DNA of 64,000 nucleotides from Sipunculus nudus (lineage: Eukaryota; Annelida; Sipuncula; Golfingiida; Sipunculidae), in contig CM049312.1 in NCBI GenBank assembly GCA_026874595.1, positions 50,907,429 to 50,971,428 of the forward strand, in the 5' to 3' direction. Both the position numbers and the translations under genes were made by a program. The notes under the pieces were generated by a model. That model did no database searches, had not been told where the DNA came from, and was given only the letters and a program-made list of their open reading frames with translations. Within the stretch, counting starts at the first letter, position 1; each line of letters starts with the position of its first letter. Shown here one piece after another: positions 36,931 to 49,600 of this stretch.

Positions 36931-38467
36931 AGCTCGTTCGAGCTGCTTGTGGTTCTTTTTACCAATCTGTCTCGACTTAAATATGAATAAATCCAATGTG
37001 GGGAAATATTTCGTTTTTATTCATTTCAGTGATCCAAAAACAGTTCCATAATAATGTGTCAAGTGGTATTACTAACATCAATAAGAGTAAAAACGTTTCC
37101 ACTTCCAGTATACAAATTCTTCTTCTTGCTCTATTCTTACTGTTTCAGCCACCCCATCACACTTTTGACTACTCCATCAATGAAAATGGCATCATCTCAG
37201 CCATAATAGTAATACAAAGTCCATACATCCAATACTGCTCACTTGCTTTTCCCCCTAACTGTCCTGAAACCCTGGGGCTTTTATAACTTTTAACTGGACT
37301 TGCGTTGCATGGGGTGGTGCAATATTCTTATCTGATGAAATACAGCTTTAGAAGGCTGTAAGGGCCTGATGACACCATGTGTAATAGCAAAGATGGTGGC
37401 ACAATATTATGGTCACATGACCAGTGTCACAGAATGATTACTATTCCTAATTATTTCCCTGGATTTTTTTCCTGACATTAGCAACACTCAAATTATTCCA
37501 CCAGCAGGTAATACTTAAGGTTTCCACACTTTATACAACAGATTGGTAAAACAAAGTTAGTTTTATTTTATCAATATGAAAGCAGTTCAGTTTTTTAAGA
37601 AAGTACATCCTTTGACTGCCTTTTTTTAGCTCAGCTGACTATAAATTATCTGAGCTATAGTCATGGTCCATTGTCTGTCTGTCCGTCCGTCTATCCGTTA
37701 GACTGTCACGTTTTGAAACCGTTAGACCTACGAACCCGAAATTTGGCATACTGTTAGATTTCCCCAACATCTCCTTCCAGACTGAAAACTGAGTCACTGT
37801 GACTTCGTACCTTCGAGAAATTAAAGGGACATAATCAGAAGCAATATTATTCCTATTCTTTCACACTATCGGTTCAGTTTTTACAAAAGTTTCACAGCAA
37901 AACCATTCCAGCAGACAGTCATATTCCCTCGCATACTACTGTTTAACACCGTGTTATATAGCCCTGTGTGTTGGTATTTAAAACAGGCTGTTTACCATAA
38001 CAAGGCCGCGTGACCGGAGGTCCAATTATGAGGGGCAACATGCGGTGTTTCAGCCAGCGGGAACATGTATTACATTTTTTTAGCCAAGCCAGTCAGGGCA
38101 TCTCCTGATGGGCACGTCTTGTTGCTCCGCGCAGCACACGGCCCGACGCCGTTGACACCTGCGATCGCGCCCGGTTCACTGTTTAACACTGGTTTACAGG
38201 AATAAGCACACGGTTTCAAGGCAATATTTTGGCAGGTACAGATTTATTTTAAAGGGAAGCTTTTTTTGTGTTAACTCAATATGCTTTATAGATGATTGGG
38301 CCCCTTAAAGGAAAAACCTCTGTTTTCCATTAAAACATATTATCACACTTCAGGACTGCCTAATATAAAAAAACACTCATCTGTTTTTCTTCATATTCAC
38401 CACAAATATTCCCCTATATAGTTCCTATGTACATGCCAGAAATAAGCTTAGGTCAGTATTACATAAC
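36931..38467. other. Intergenic with one dispersed repeat
   Basis: Bases 37627-37860 are a plus-oriented copy of the AGCTCAGCTGACTATAA family also seen at 1290-1958 ('tgagctatagtcatggtcc', 'ctgtctgtccgtccg'). The rest is non-coding and unrecognised. Confidence 0.45.
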
Positions 38468-39197
38468 TGTATCCGCCAAAACAGAGTTTTGCGGATACTA
38501 TTTTTTCAGTAGAACGCTGCGGCCGCTGCGGAGGTTTCTGGAGAACTCCTCCATAACCACTGTCGGAATTTTTTTAAATTTCGGAATTATGATTGGGTCA
38601 TATGTGAACTGCTGCGCCCTAAATTTTGGTTGACCTCTGACCTTACCTCTCTGCCCAGCGTCCATTTGTGCGTCTGTTTCCACACATAAACCCACATATC
38701 TCGGGAACCGTTTGACCGATCAAGCTAAAAATTTCGCACAAATGTAGCCCCTTGATAGCTTTATAACATACACCAAAAATGGTGGCGCCACCTGCAGCCA
38801 TTTTCGCAGTGTCCATCTGTTCATCTGCCGTGGGATAAAATTATTCATATAGCTGCATTGGTTGGACTTATCCACCTGAAATTTGGCAGGTTAATACATC
38901 CTGGACAGCTTTCTTGATTTTATGACAGGTGGCGCCACCTACATTTATGTTTACGCTGCAGAAATCCAGGCTTATATCTCAGGACTGGTTTGCTGTATCC
39001 TCCTGAAATTTTGCATGTGTATAGATCTCACGTAGCTCTTTTTTATACACAAAACTGGAGGCGCCACCTGCAACGATTTTTGCACAGCGTCCGTCTGTTT
39101 GTCTGCCGTGGGATAAAATCACTCATATCTCGTTAGTGGTTTGACTTATCTGCCTAACATTTTGCATGTTTATACATCTTGGATAGCTTTCTGGATT
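38468..39197 (-). mobile_element. GGTGGCGCCACC element copy 6 (reverse orientation, 5' part lost)
   Basis: Read on the plus strand it opens with the family hairpin TGTATCCGCCAAAACAGAGT...GCGGATAC. Next come 'ggagaactcctccataacc', the tail 'ctgacctt...cctctctgcccagcg', and ~2 core units with GGTGGCGCCACC at ~38779 and ~38929. This copy has the best-preserved hairpin. Homology stops at ~39197, where an unrelated LINE begins. Confidence 0.75.
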
Positions 39198-39209
39198 GAA
39201 GAGCATGCA

Positions 39210-42200
39210 CAGGGCTTAGTATTGTGTCTAATGCTGTAGTATTGTGTAATGGCTTAGTCGTCTCGCTTTCAGCTGCAGCTGCCATCTAGGTCACCAGACC
39301 GAAAAGAGTGCGTAAGTCCTTCCTGGTGGTACATAGCTCCTGCTAAGTCAAGACTCTTACAGTGCCTCCCTGTGGATCACCACGGAAACTGGGTACCCAG
39401 CGGACCCAGGCTAAACTGTGAGGGATCTCGAAGCAGGTTATGCCCCAGAGATGCAGTGTGCAGGCCCACTGGCATGTAGACATACCTGGCACTCACTAGT
39501 CAACCCCTCACTGCCTTGTGGGGAAAGCCTTTGGCAACAGCTAGGGGTGAGATAACCCTTACAGAAACCTCGAGTGCTGAAGACGGAGATACCAGGCCAC
39601 ACTGCTCACTCTAATAAACCATGGTGCCACGGATTTTCAGCCTTATAGCACTTGGAGTTGGTAATAGACGAAATGGTGCTCGCCCTGTGGGGATCCACCA
39701 GGCAGGTGCAGTGCCGGGGTCCGTGCCTCGAAGGAGCCCACCCTCAGCGACTGGAGGTCCCTCAATTACGTCTTGTGGAGTCATGGGACGAAGAGGTAGA
39801 GTTACTGACCAAACCACATCAAATACTGATGACAGTGTCGAGCCCAGCCTCAACATCATGCATTGGAATGCAGAAGGGGTCTCGAACAAGAAAATGTAAC
39901 TGGAACACTTCCTGCATGAGAACAGCATAAACATCTGCTGTATACAAGAGACGCACCTTCAGGAGGGTATGCCTTTTTAAGATCAGAGTGATCACCAAGG
40001 TGAAGTAGGTGAAAAAGGAGGGGTAATGACACTTGTAAGAAACACCATCAACACTATTGAAACGAAGACTTCATGGATGGGGTAGAGTACATCCAAAACA
40101 AGATATTCACAAACAACAGCCTACTCATGCTGGTCAACTACTACTGCCCTAGTGACAAGAATCTCTCCTTAGATACCACTGAAGTTCAGGACACACGGTT
40201 CCTCATCACTGGAGACAATAACAGCCAGTCCCAGAGCTGGGGATACAACACAATGGACAAGAGAGGAGAAGATACAGAGTCATGGCAAGATGAGAACCAT
40301 CTGATACTAGTCAATGACCCCAAGGACCAATCCACCTATTCTAGACGCTGGCATACAACCACCACACCAGACTTGGCACTCTGCACAGAAGACCTGCATA
40401 AGCATCTTACTAGAACAGTTGCACCACAACTTGGGGGAAGTGACCACCGCCCTGTCCTCCTTACTACATCAGGTGACAATACACAGTACGCCACAATACG
40501 CGAGGTGGAACTACAAAAAGCTAACTGGAATACCTTCAAAATAAGGACATCTGAGCTAACAAAAGGACTAGCAGTTGAAGGAAGAAACATTAACAACATT
40601 GTCAAAGACTTAAATATCAGCATCATCAAAGCAGCCAAAGAAACCATCCCTCGAGGAGTCCGAAAAAACTACTCTCCAGATTGGACCCAGGAGCTAAAAT
40701 CTACACATAAAAGTCTCACAAGAGCTAGGAAATAGGCTGAAAACAACCCCAGTGAAAGTAACAACATCAAATTACAACAGAGCAAGGCCAAATACCTTAA
40801 GACCAAACTAGAGTGTATAAGAATGAGCTGGAGGAAAAAGACAGCCAGTCTCAACATGGAGAAAGACACCAAGCTGTGGAAGTTGATCAGGTCCCTGAAT
40901 GACCAAGATACTGGAGGACAGCGGATCACCTTTGAGAAAGACAACAAAACAATAACAGGAAGAGATGTCGCAAATGCTTTTGCCAAGACCTCCGCAGAAG
41001 AAAGCAACATCAGCGTGCCAAAAGCACTGCAAAAAGAAGCCAGGAAGGAGATAAAAGACAGAATAAGGAATCAGCGAGGAATTGCAGAAGGACATAACCA
41101 TGGGAGAACCGGAGAAAGCAATCAAATGCCTAAAGAAGAAGAAATCTCCAGGTCAAGACAACATCACCAACGAAATGCTACAACATCTTGGTAACAGTGC
41201 CATGAAGAAACTACTTGACATTTTTAACATCAGCTGGAAAATGAGAGAGGTGCCAAAGTATAATCCCTATCCTGAAAAAAAGATTAAGTCAAAGCCCAGG
41301 GTTACCGCCCAATCAGCCCAACAAACTGCATCTGCAAAACCATGGAGCGTGTCATCAACCAAAAATGATTCTTCGAGAAGGAAGGTATCATTTGCAGAGA
41401 GCAAGGTGCATTCAGAAGATACAGAAGCACTGAGGATCAGGGGACATTTCTGGGGCAGATGATAGAGGATGCATTCCAACGTAAGAAAGTTGTACCGGCA
41501 GCATTCATAGACTTGCAGAAAGCTTTTGACAAAGTATGGAAGGATGGACTACTCGTCAAACTACTCCGCAGTGACATCCAAGGGAACATGTACCACTGGA
41601 TCAAGTCCTACTTGCACAACCGCAGAGCACGAGTCACCGTAGATGGGCACAGTGGACAGAAAGTTTTGCATCGAGAGGGAGTATCACAAGGGGGAGTCCT
41701 TTCACCTTCCTTGTTCATCCTCTTCAGGAACGATCTCATCCCAGAACTACCCAGAGGAGTACATGCTTCCCTCTATGCTGATGACCATGTTCTCTGGTGT
41801 ACAGAAGAGTATGTAACAACAGCCACATACAGAATGCAACTAGACTGACAACTGGTGCATCACCATTAACAAGGAAAAATCAAGCGCCACACTCTTCATA
41901 ATCTCAAACAAAGCAAAGGTTAGTAAGCTGACCCTGGGAGATGAAAACCTAAAGTATGAAGACCAACAGACATACATAGGGATAACCTTTGACAAAAGAC
42001 AGACATAGAAACAACACGTTCAGAATGCAGGGACAAAGGCCAGAAGAAAACTGAACATCACGAGAAAACTGGCCGGTACTCAGTGGGGAGCAAATGAGAA
42101 CATCCTAAAGGGTGTTTACCAAAGCACAGTGCGTCCCCATCTTGATTATGGATCCAACACCTGGATGACTGCTGCCAAGACACATCATCAGATCATGGAC

Positions 42201-43160
42201 AGAGTACAGAACCAGGCCTTACGCATCGTTACGGGGAATGAGATCAACACCAGTCGAGAAGATGCAAGAAACAACGTGCATCCCCCACTGAGTAAGAGAA
42301 GAGAATGCAAAGCATTGGTTAACTTGATGAAAGTACGGTCATCCAAGGATCAACCAATGAAAAAGAGTGAAGAAGAACTAAACCCAGGCAGGCTAAAAAG
42401 ATCCAGCTTTGTTAGAGAAGCAAGGGTACTACAATGGAAGTTCCATACCAGGCTCCCTGCACATGCTGAAACTCTGACCTCCAACATAATATCACCATCG
42501 AAAGCAGGAGCAACAGCCGTGACTGTATGTACAACAGCACCACACCTCTCCAACAAAGACGGACACAGCAGCGCAAGCATGAAAGCCCTCACCCTAGCCA
42601 AGATGGATGAGAGATACCCAAAGGAAGCATGGTTATGGGTCAACACAGATGGTTCAGCATCAGACGCTATGCTTAAAGGTGGTGCAGGGATGTACTTTGA
42701 GTACCCAGATGGTAACTGGCAGAGAGAGGCAATATCTACTGGCCTCCACTGTTCAAACTACAGAGCTGAGGTGGAAGCTCTAGTCCATGCTGCAAACATG
42801 CTCAGCTAAGATCTCTGCCAGGATACACAGCTGGTATTTTTAACAGACGCACTGTCAGTCCTTGAGGCAGTAAGAACCGGAAAAGAGCAAAGGCTACAGG
42901 AAGCACTACACAAAATCAAGTGCTCAAAAATGGTACTGCAGTGGATCCCCTCACACTGTGGAATACAGGGGAATGAGGAAACTGACGGGATGGCAAAGCT
43001 GGGTGCATCTAAAGACCAAGAGGAGAACGCTGATAGCTATGAAGCATTGCACAGACCACCAAAGGTGCAGGACAGCTACCATCAACTGTCAAGACGAGCA
43101 AGTAACCATCTTCTGCCTCAGGACAGGACACACCAGGCTGAATCAACACATGTACATAAG
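39210..43160 (+). mobile_element. I/Nimb-like LINE with RNase H, truncated at the 3' end
   Basis: Plus-strand order: 5' UTR-like sequence to ~39620; endonuclease (LNIMHWNAEGVSNKK at ~39850, IQETHL at ~39945, ITGDNNSQSQSWG at ~40205, GGSDHRPVLLTT at ~40435); a linker; RT (KSPGQDNITNEML at ~41145, AFIDLQKAFDKVW at ~41500, GVSQGGVLSPSLF at ~41680, LYADDHVLW at ~41772); and RNase H (VNTDGSASDAMLKGGAGMYF at ~42638, VLQWIPSHCGIQGNEETD at ~42932). RNase H after RT points to the I superfamily, Nimb/Ingi type. Stops and frameshifts separate the parts, so it is inactive. The frame stops near CLRTGHTRLNQHMY at ~43155, without the usual C-terminal CCHC-like region or tail. Confidence 0.85.
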
Positions 43161-44220
43161 GATTTTATCAGTTAAATTCTGAAATTTGAATATAAAAGCT
43201 AAAAAATTAGGCTAGTATTTGAAGTTTTTTCAGAGGCTCTATTGTATATTCACTTGCATAATGTCCAGCAGACAGGCCACTTCTGGTCACTGGAGGTCAG
43301 CTATGCCAGGGTACCTGATTTGTGAAAGGTAACTTGGGGAGATCGCCTGCTGTAACAGGTGTATAGTCATTCTCATATCAAACCCCCACCCGATCCCCAA
43401 CCCCCCTTCCCCAAGTGTTGTGCAGTAATTGTTATTGTTTACAATGTACATGTATGTCCTTAAATGTAATGGTGTTTCCTCTCCAATATACAATTTTTTT
43501 TCTTGGAATTGTAATTCAAGGAGTAATCCAGAAGAGGCAATATTCTGGTAATATAGCATTTTTAAAGAAATCATGTTTCTGTTCAATAATTTTAGTAAAT
43601 TGAATACTAAACCCTTCAATATGCATATATTGATAAAATCTGAGCCAAATTATGTTTAAATAAAGGCAAAATTTAAATTCAAAATTTGAATACTGAATCA
43701 AATATTGTTTCGAGATGTTTATTGTTTTCAAATTAAAAGATATATTTTTGTGGTAAAAAATAAATACATTTATATGCATAATGTGTTGTTATCTAACAAA
43801 ATTGAGATATATGATGATGCAATTATAATTATTAATCAACTTTTAAATTCAGATTTTTATGTTATATTGAGAATGTATAAAAATATACAAACATGAAAAA
43901 AAATTGTAATAAAAATAAGGAAAACATTTGTTTATTATTTTTCTGCCTTAGCAGAATGGGAGATCAATTTTGTTTGCTTACCAGTCTGTCTATCCATTTT
44001 TAACTATTCATGAATTTGTAATGCCGTTTTTATCCTATAAGCACTGTTGAATTTAGTGATTATCCTATATGTATATATTGAGATGTTGAACCACCACCAA
44101 GTCCTTGCACCTGTGGACTGGGGACATTAGTTATTTCGCAACTGTATACATTTTATAAAATTTAAAAATATAAATTTAAAAATAAAGATCCATATATATA
44201 TTTATTTATATATATATATA
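43161..44220. other. Intergenic AT-rich sequence
   Basis: No gene is recognised. A TA-rich tract at ~44192-44220 forms the left flank of the next element. Confidence 0.4.
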
Positions 44221-45886
44221 TGTCACAGGACAAACTCCGATCCAGTAGAGAGACCACAACATAATTAGACTTTCTACTAGTAGAATCGGCGATTCTACTA
44301 GGACAAACTCCGATCATGGTCTCTACTAGGACAAACTTACCATAATGGTCTAATTTCTGAAACCTGAGATTATGAATAATTAAACACAGTAATATGGTAA
44401 CCAAATGTTTTATTTATGATTATACACAATATGACTTTCTAAAAGACTAGAGTATATCATGATTGTTTTATATAATATACATGACAACGGTTGTTTATTT
44501 GGTTTTTAATGTGGGGTTATACACTGGTTTATGGTAATGGTTGACATGTTAGGTTTTTTTTTGTAAAACCATTATATTAATTCATTGTTTTATGTACTAT
44601 ACTTCTAGATATCTTCTTATTACGCTGTATTATATATGATTGCTCCTTATAGTTTATATAGGGGAAATAAAGATCGGTCATCTGTATGTACTGGTATAAA
44701 GTAAGTTTGTGTATAAAGTTAGAAAATTAAAACTAATGATAGTGATTTTTATAAATATAAATAATAGAGTATCTAGAATTCAAGGTGTATGAGACAGCTA
44801 GGCATCAACCTATCAATTGTCAATATGGTCAGCTAGACCTTCATTGTTTTGAGATCTAAGGACTTAAGTTTGTACAGGTATGTTCAGTGAACCAAGCTAG
44901 GCAGAGTACACAACCATTTTTTTCATATCTAAGGACTTGAGTTTGTAAAAGTATGTTCAATGAACTAAGCTAGGCAGAGTATACAATCAGTTTGATGTAT
45001 ATATTGCAATTTTTCTCTGTGATTTTAGGACAGGATGGGAATGAAATATTCTAGATCTATCCTTATATCAAGGAATTTTACATATATACAAGTAGATAAA
45101 CAGTTTGTGCTTATATGTTCTTGTGCTTTTATTTGTATTTTTTAGAATATGAACTTGTATGAATTGTACTTAACCAAGGAATGTGTATTTCTGAGAATCA
45201 AAGTCTTATTTGAAAATACCTACATTCTGTATCAGTGGTAAATTGATAAACATAAGTAAAGGTGGATATATATATATTGCATGTTTTTGCTGTGAATTTA
45301 AGACAGGATGTGAATGAAATATTTTAGATCAATATTAAGGAATTATACATATATACAAGTAGATAAACAGTTTGTGCTTACATGTGCTTGTGCTTATATT
45401 TGTAATTTTTTTATCAAATAAAATTGTATGAATATGTTTGAATGAAACATTTAGATGTTTATCTGTGACTTGTATATATAATCTTAGGATATTGTGTTTT
45501 ATCATATGTGCTTGTATTTATTTTTCTTTATTTTTTCAAATACATAAAACATTTGGTTAAAATATTACTGCGTTTTATTCATTTTTAATCTCAGGTTTTA
45601 GGTAAATTAGGTAAATTATGGTAAGTTTCTCCTTGTAGCGACTACAATCGGAGTTTGTCCTAGTAGAGACTACGATCAGAGTTTGTCCCAGTGGAGACTA
45701 CGATCGGAGTTTGTCCTATAGCAGAATCACAGATTCTACTAGTAGAAAGTCTAATTATGTTGTTGTCTCTGGTTGATCGGAGTTTGTCCTAGTAGAGGCT
45801 ATGATCGGAGTTTGTCCTAGTAGAATCGCCGATCGGACTTTGTCCTAGTAGGATCGACGATTCTATTGGATCGGAGTTTGTCCTGT

Positions 45887-45890
<4 letters not shown>
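44221..45890. mobile_element. 1670-bp TIR element with subterminal repeats, inserted in a TA tract
   Basis: A 24-bp perfect terminal inverted repeat starts TGTCACAGGACAAACTCCG on the left and ends CGGAGTTTGTCCTGTGACA on the right. A second inverted block ('cataattagactttctacta' at ~44260 and its complement at ~45740) lies inside. The motif GGACAAACTCCGATC or its complement recurs several times near both ends. Both flanks are (TA)n, so the target was a TA microsatellite or the duplication is TA. The interior has two tandem duplications (~44870/44930 and ~45025/45300) and no transposase, so it is non-autonomous. Confidence 0.85.

Positions 45891-45941
<51 letters not shown>
45889..45941. repeat. 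(TA)n microsatellite
   Basis: An uninterrupted TA run forms the right flank of the TIR element; its left counterpart lies just before 44221. Confidence 0.9.
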
Positions 45942-45945
<4 letters not shown>

Positions 45946-46300
45946 TAATTGAACAAATGTGTATACTGCTGAACTGTCAAAAGTTTATCAAAGCGCCAAC
46001 CAATGATCATGGTAATAGTACAGATCGTATGTTCACAAACTGCTCACATGCTTCATTTTCAACATAAGGAAACACATGGTCAGATCACAAAATATCATTT
46101 GCAACAATTTCTTCCTAATCAATAAAAAACAATCATATCAACCAACCATGGTCTATATTACTTCTTCCTCTCAGACTTTATCTCCATTTGATATTATTAT
46201 AGATTTTTACCAACAAAGTCAACTTCAGCTGAGCACAGTGACCCATGGGTCCCTAGTTTACATAAGGCGTCTGGGTTATCTATTTAAGTTTATCGTAGAA
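45942..46300. other. Intergenic, nothing recognised
   Basis: Possibly the 3' region of the Rex1-like element to the right, but no motif supports this. Confidence 0.3.
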
Positions 46301-46655
46301 TAACAGTACCAAGATATTTGTATTGTGACACAATCTCTCCAGCATTACCATCAATCAAAGATTCTGCGGATATAGAATGGCACTTGTGTCATCCGCGTTT
46401 TTAAAAATGTCACATATCCTGCCTGGGTAGACGCAAAGGAATTTGTGTACAGAATAAATTGCACAGGTGACAGAACACACCCCTTTGGGGCACCCGAACT
46501 GATACTGCAGCATGGAAAAGTACATGGCTTTCGGTTTGTTAGAAAGTCCAGAACCCACCTACAAACCCACCTTTTCTGGTTTTTGGTACATTGTATTGGT
46601 ACAGCATATATGTATTCTGTTTAAGTAAGTGTTCATATACAAAAGGTAATATTGT
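46301..46655 (-). mobile_element. Rex1-like LINE, left part (split by a later insertion)
   Basis: The minus strand reads DFLTNRKP, then a SSGAPKGCVLSPVQFILYTN block at ~46450-46510 and a KTRMTQ/NADDTSAIL stretch (the YADD-like site, frameshifted) near 46380-46405. These are Rex1-type reverse-transcriptase blocks. The element is cut at 46655 by a Tx1/L1-like LINE and resumes at 51057. Confidence 0.7.
46641..46655. repeat. Target-site duplication, left copy
   Basis: AAAAGGTAATATTGT at 46641-46655 is repeated after the poly-A tail at 51042-51056 (the As overlap the tail, so the secure length is 11 bp, GGTAATATTGT). It defines the ends of the LINE between the two copies. Confidence 0.85.
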
Positions 46656-49600
46656 ATACCTATTTGTATACACACACTAGTTCTAGCCATTCTATATGGT
46701 AAGCACTCTTCTTGTTTATTCAGGACTTACTGCTCACCAGCTTCCGGAAGTATCTAAGATATATGTTTCCTTCATATGTTATTCGTGTATATGTTTATTA
46801 TGTTATCCTATTTCATTTTATGTACAATCCTATCATATTTAATGTTCTACTGTTTGTTACATTTGCCATGATTGTAACATTATTGCTACTCACAGGTTTC
46901 AAATCAATATCAAGCAAACATTTTTTTCTTCACCAGCATTTTATATCAAGACTGAGATCTCTTAATATTAAAACTAATAACAAGAGTCACAGAGCAACTC
47001 AGAAAAAAATTTTTAACTTTGGAGGGGTCTTTGAAAAGTTTAAAATTATCCACTCTTTATATGGCAGACATATGTAATATTGCCTCCTTAAATGTAAGAG
47101 GTCTTGGCTGTCCCAAAAAAAGAAGAGAAATATTTCACTGGTTTAATAGAAAAATGTTTAATGTTATACTTCTGCAGGAAACACATAGCAATGTAGACTC
47201 TGAAAATAGATGGAAAGCAGAATGGGGTAATCAGATCTATTTTAGTCATGGCACTCCCCAGTCAAGAGGGGTATGTATATTGATTAAAAATGAAGCAGGT
47301 ATCCAGGTAAAGAATACTATATCAGATGAACATGGAAGATTTGTAATAGTTAATACAAAAATAAATATACATAATGTCACTTTAGTTAATCTATATGGAC
47401 CTAACAAAGATGAACCACAGTTTTTCACCAGTTTGATTAATATATTATCCGAAATAGAGAAAGATAAATTAATAATTGCGGGTGACTTTAACGTGGTGAT
47501 GGATCCAACTGTAGATAAAGAAGGAGGAAATCAGCAATCACATGGAAAATCAATAGAGAATTAATCTCACAGTGGGTAGAACATGCTCAGTTAACTGATA
47601 TATGGCGAGTACAACAACCTGGAATACTAAAATATTCATGGCATAGATATAACCCAAAACCAGTGTTCTCGCGTCTTGATTATTTTTTGATTAGTGATAG
47701 TCTCTGTAACTATATAAACTGCTCTGATATTCACCCAGGATATAAAACAGATCACTCATTAATATACATTACTTTAATTTTAAGCATTCACAAACTAGGA
47801 CCAGGTTACTGGAAACTTAATTGCTCCCTTCTTGAAGATGAAAATTATGTAAAACAAATAAAGAACTGTAATCTACTATACTGAATAATATAGATGCTAA
47901 CCCATCTCTATTATGGGACACAATAAAATGTCAAGTTAGAGGGGAAACTATATCCTTTGCTGCAAATAAAAACAATTATAATAATAAAATATTAAAATTG
48001 GAAAGAAAAATGCAAAAGGCTCAATGTCAGTATAATCTCACCAATAGCACAGAAGACAAACTTAAATGGGAAACTGCGGTAAATAAACACAAGAAAATTA
48101 TTGAGGAAGAAACTGCAGGCGCCATTGTCAGATGCAGATGCAGATGGTATAATGAAGGTAATAAACCAACTAAATACTTTTTGAATATGGAAAAGAGAAA
48201 CTATGAATATAAATCTATCATTAGACTAAAAGATGATAATGGCGAAATTCTGACAAATACAAAAGACACCCTTCAGGAACAAGTTAGATTTTATCAATCT
48301 TTGTATACTTCTAAAGGTACAAATGAAAATCATAGAGAGGATTTTATATCACTTGAGAACATTAAAACACTGTCTGCCGATGATAAACAAGGTTGCGACC
48401 GTGAATTTACTTCTACAGAATTATTTACAACGCTAAAATCTCTTCAGCTTAATAAAACACCTGGACCTGATGGTCTTCCTGCAGAATTTTACAGAGTCTT
48501 TTGGGAAGAATTAAAAGAATATTATATAAATGCAATAACTCATTCCTTCAATATATGTACTCTGCCATCTACTATGCGACAAGGCATTCTTTGTTTAATC
48601 CCAAATAAAGGCAAAGATACACTACTTTTGAAGAATTGGCGTCCCCTTTCAATGTTAAATACTGATTATAAGATTATCGCTAAAACTCTAGCTAATAGAC
48701 TTAAAAATGTACTAGAAAAATTTATAAGTCCAGACCAAACAGGATTTATTAAAAATAGATATATTGGAGAAAATATTTTAAAAATCACAGACTTATTTGC
48801 CTATTCAAAAAAACACTATATAGAGTGCTATTTCATATCTATAGATTTTGAAAAAGCTTTCGATTTCTTAGAATGGACCCACATTCAAAAAACTTTAGAT
48901 TTATTTAATTTTGGAAATATATTTAAAAAATGGATAAATATTCTCTATTCTGATATCAGCAGTTGTATAATAAACAGAGGTTGGGCATCAGATTATTTCA
49001 CAATAACTCGTGGCGTTAGACAAGGATGTCCTTTGTCTCCATATTTATTTATTTTAGCTTCTGAAATATTAGCAATTAAAATTCGGAATAATTCAAAAAT
49101 TAGTGGGATAACAGTTGGAGATAAAGAACACAAATTAATTCAATATGCTGACGATACCGCTCTGTTTTTGACAGGAGGTTATCATTCAATAAAGGAAGCT
49201 ATTTCAACATTTAAACATTTTCAGGAAATATCAGGCCTTAAGGTAAACTTGGACAAAACTGTAATTATTCCAGTACTGGATCAGGAAATCAATAATGTAT
49301 ATCAGAATATACAGAATTTGGGACTGAAATGGTGTACAAATCCTATTAAAATTCTGGGTATTTACTTACATCCAGACTGGCGGATAATGAAAGATATCAA
49401 TTACAAAGAAATTCTGAGTAAAATAAAATCAACTGTAAATATATGGTCAACAAGATCAATGACACTATCAGGTAAAATAGCTATTATAAAAACTCATATC
49501 TTGTCACAGTTAATATATGCCTTACAAGTTCTGCCAAATCCTCCATCAAGTTATATTAAAGAAATTGAATATTTGTTGTATAAGTTCATATGGGGAAAGC

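Noticed and set aside
39236-39300. tRNA-like A box (tggcttagtcgtctcgc) suggesting a SINE or tRNA
   Set aside because: No matching B box or cloverleaf can be drawn; it more likely belongs to the 5' region of the LINE.
39621-39934. Overlapping plus and minus open frames at the start of the I/Nimb-like LINE as separate genes
   Set aside because: Only the frame leading into LNIMHWNAEGVSNKK has a family motif; the others are shadows.
45885-46067. Open frames with (Tyr-Ile)n runs at 45789-46067 and 51319-51522
   Set aside because: They are translations of TA microsatellites.
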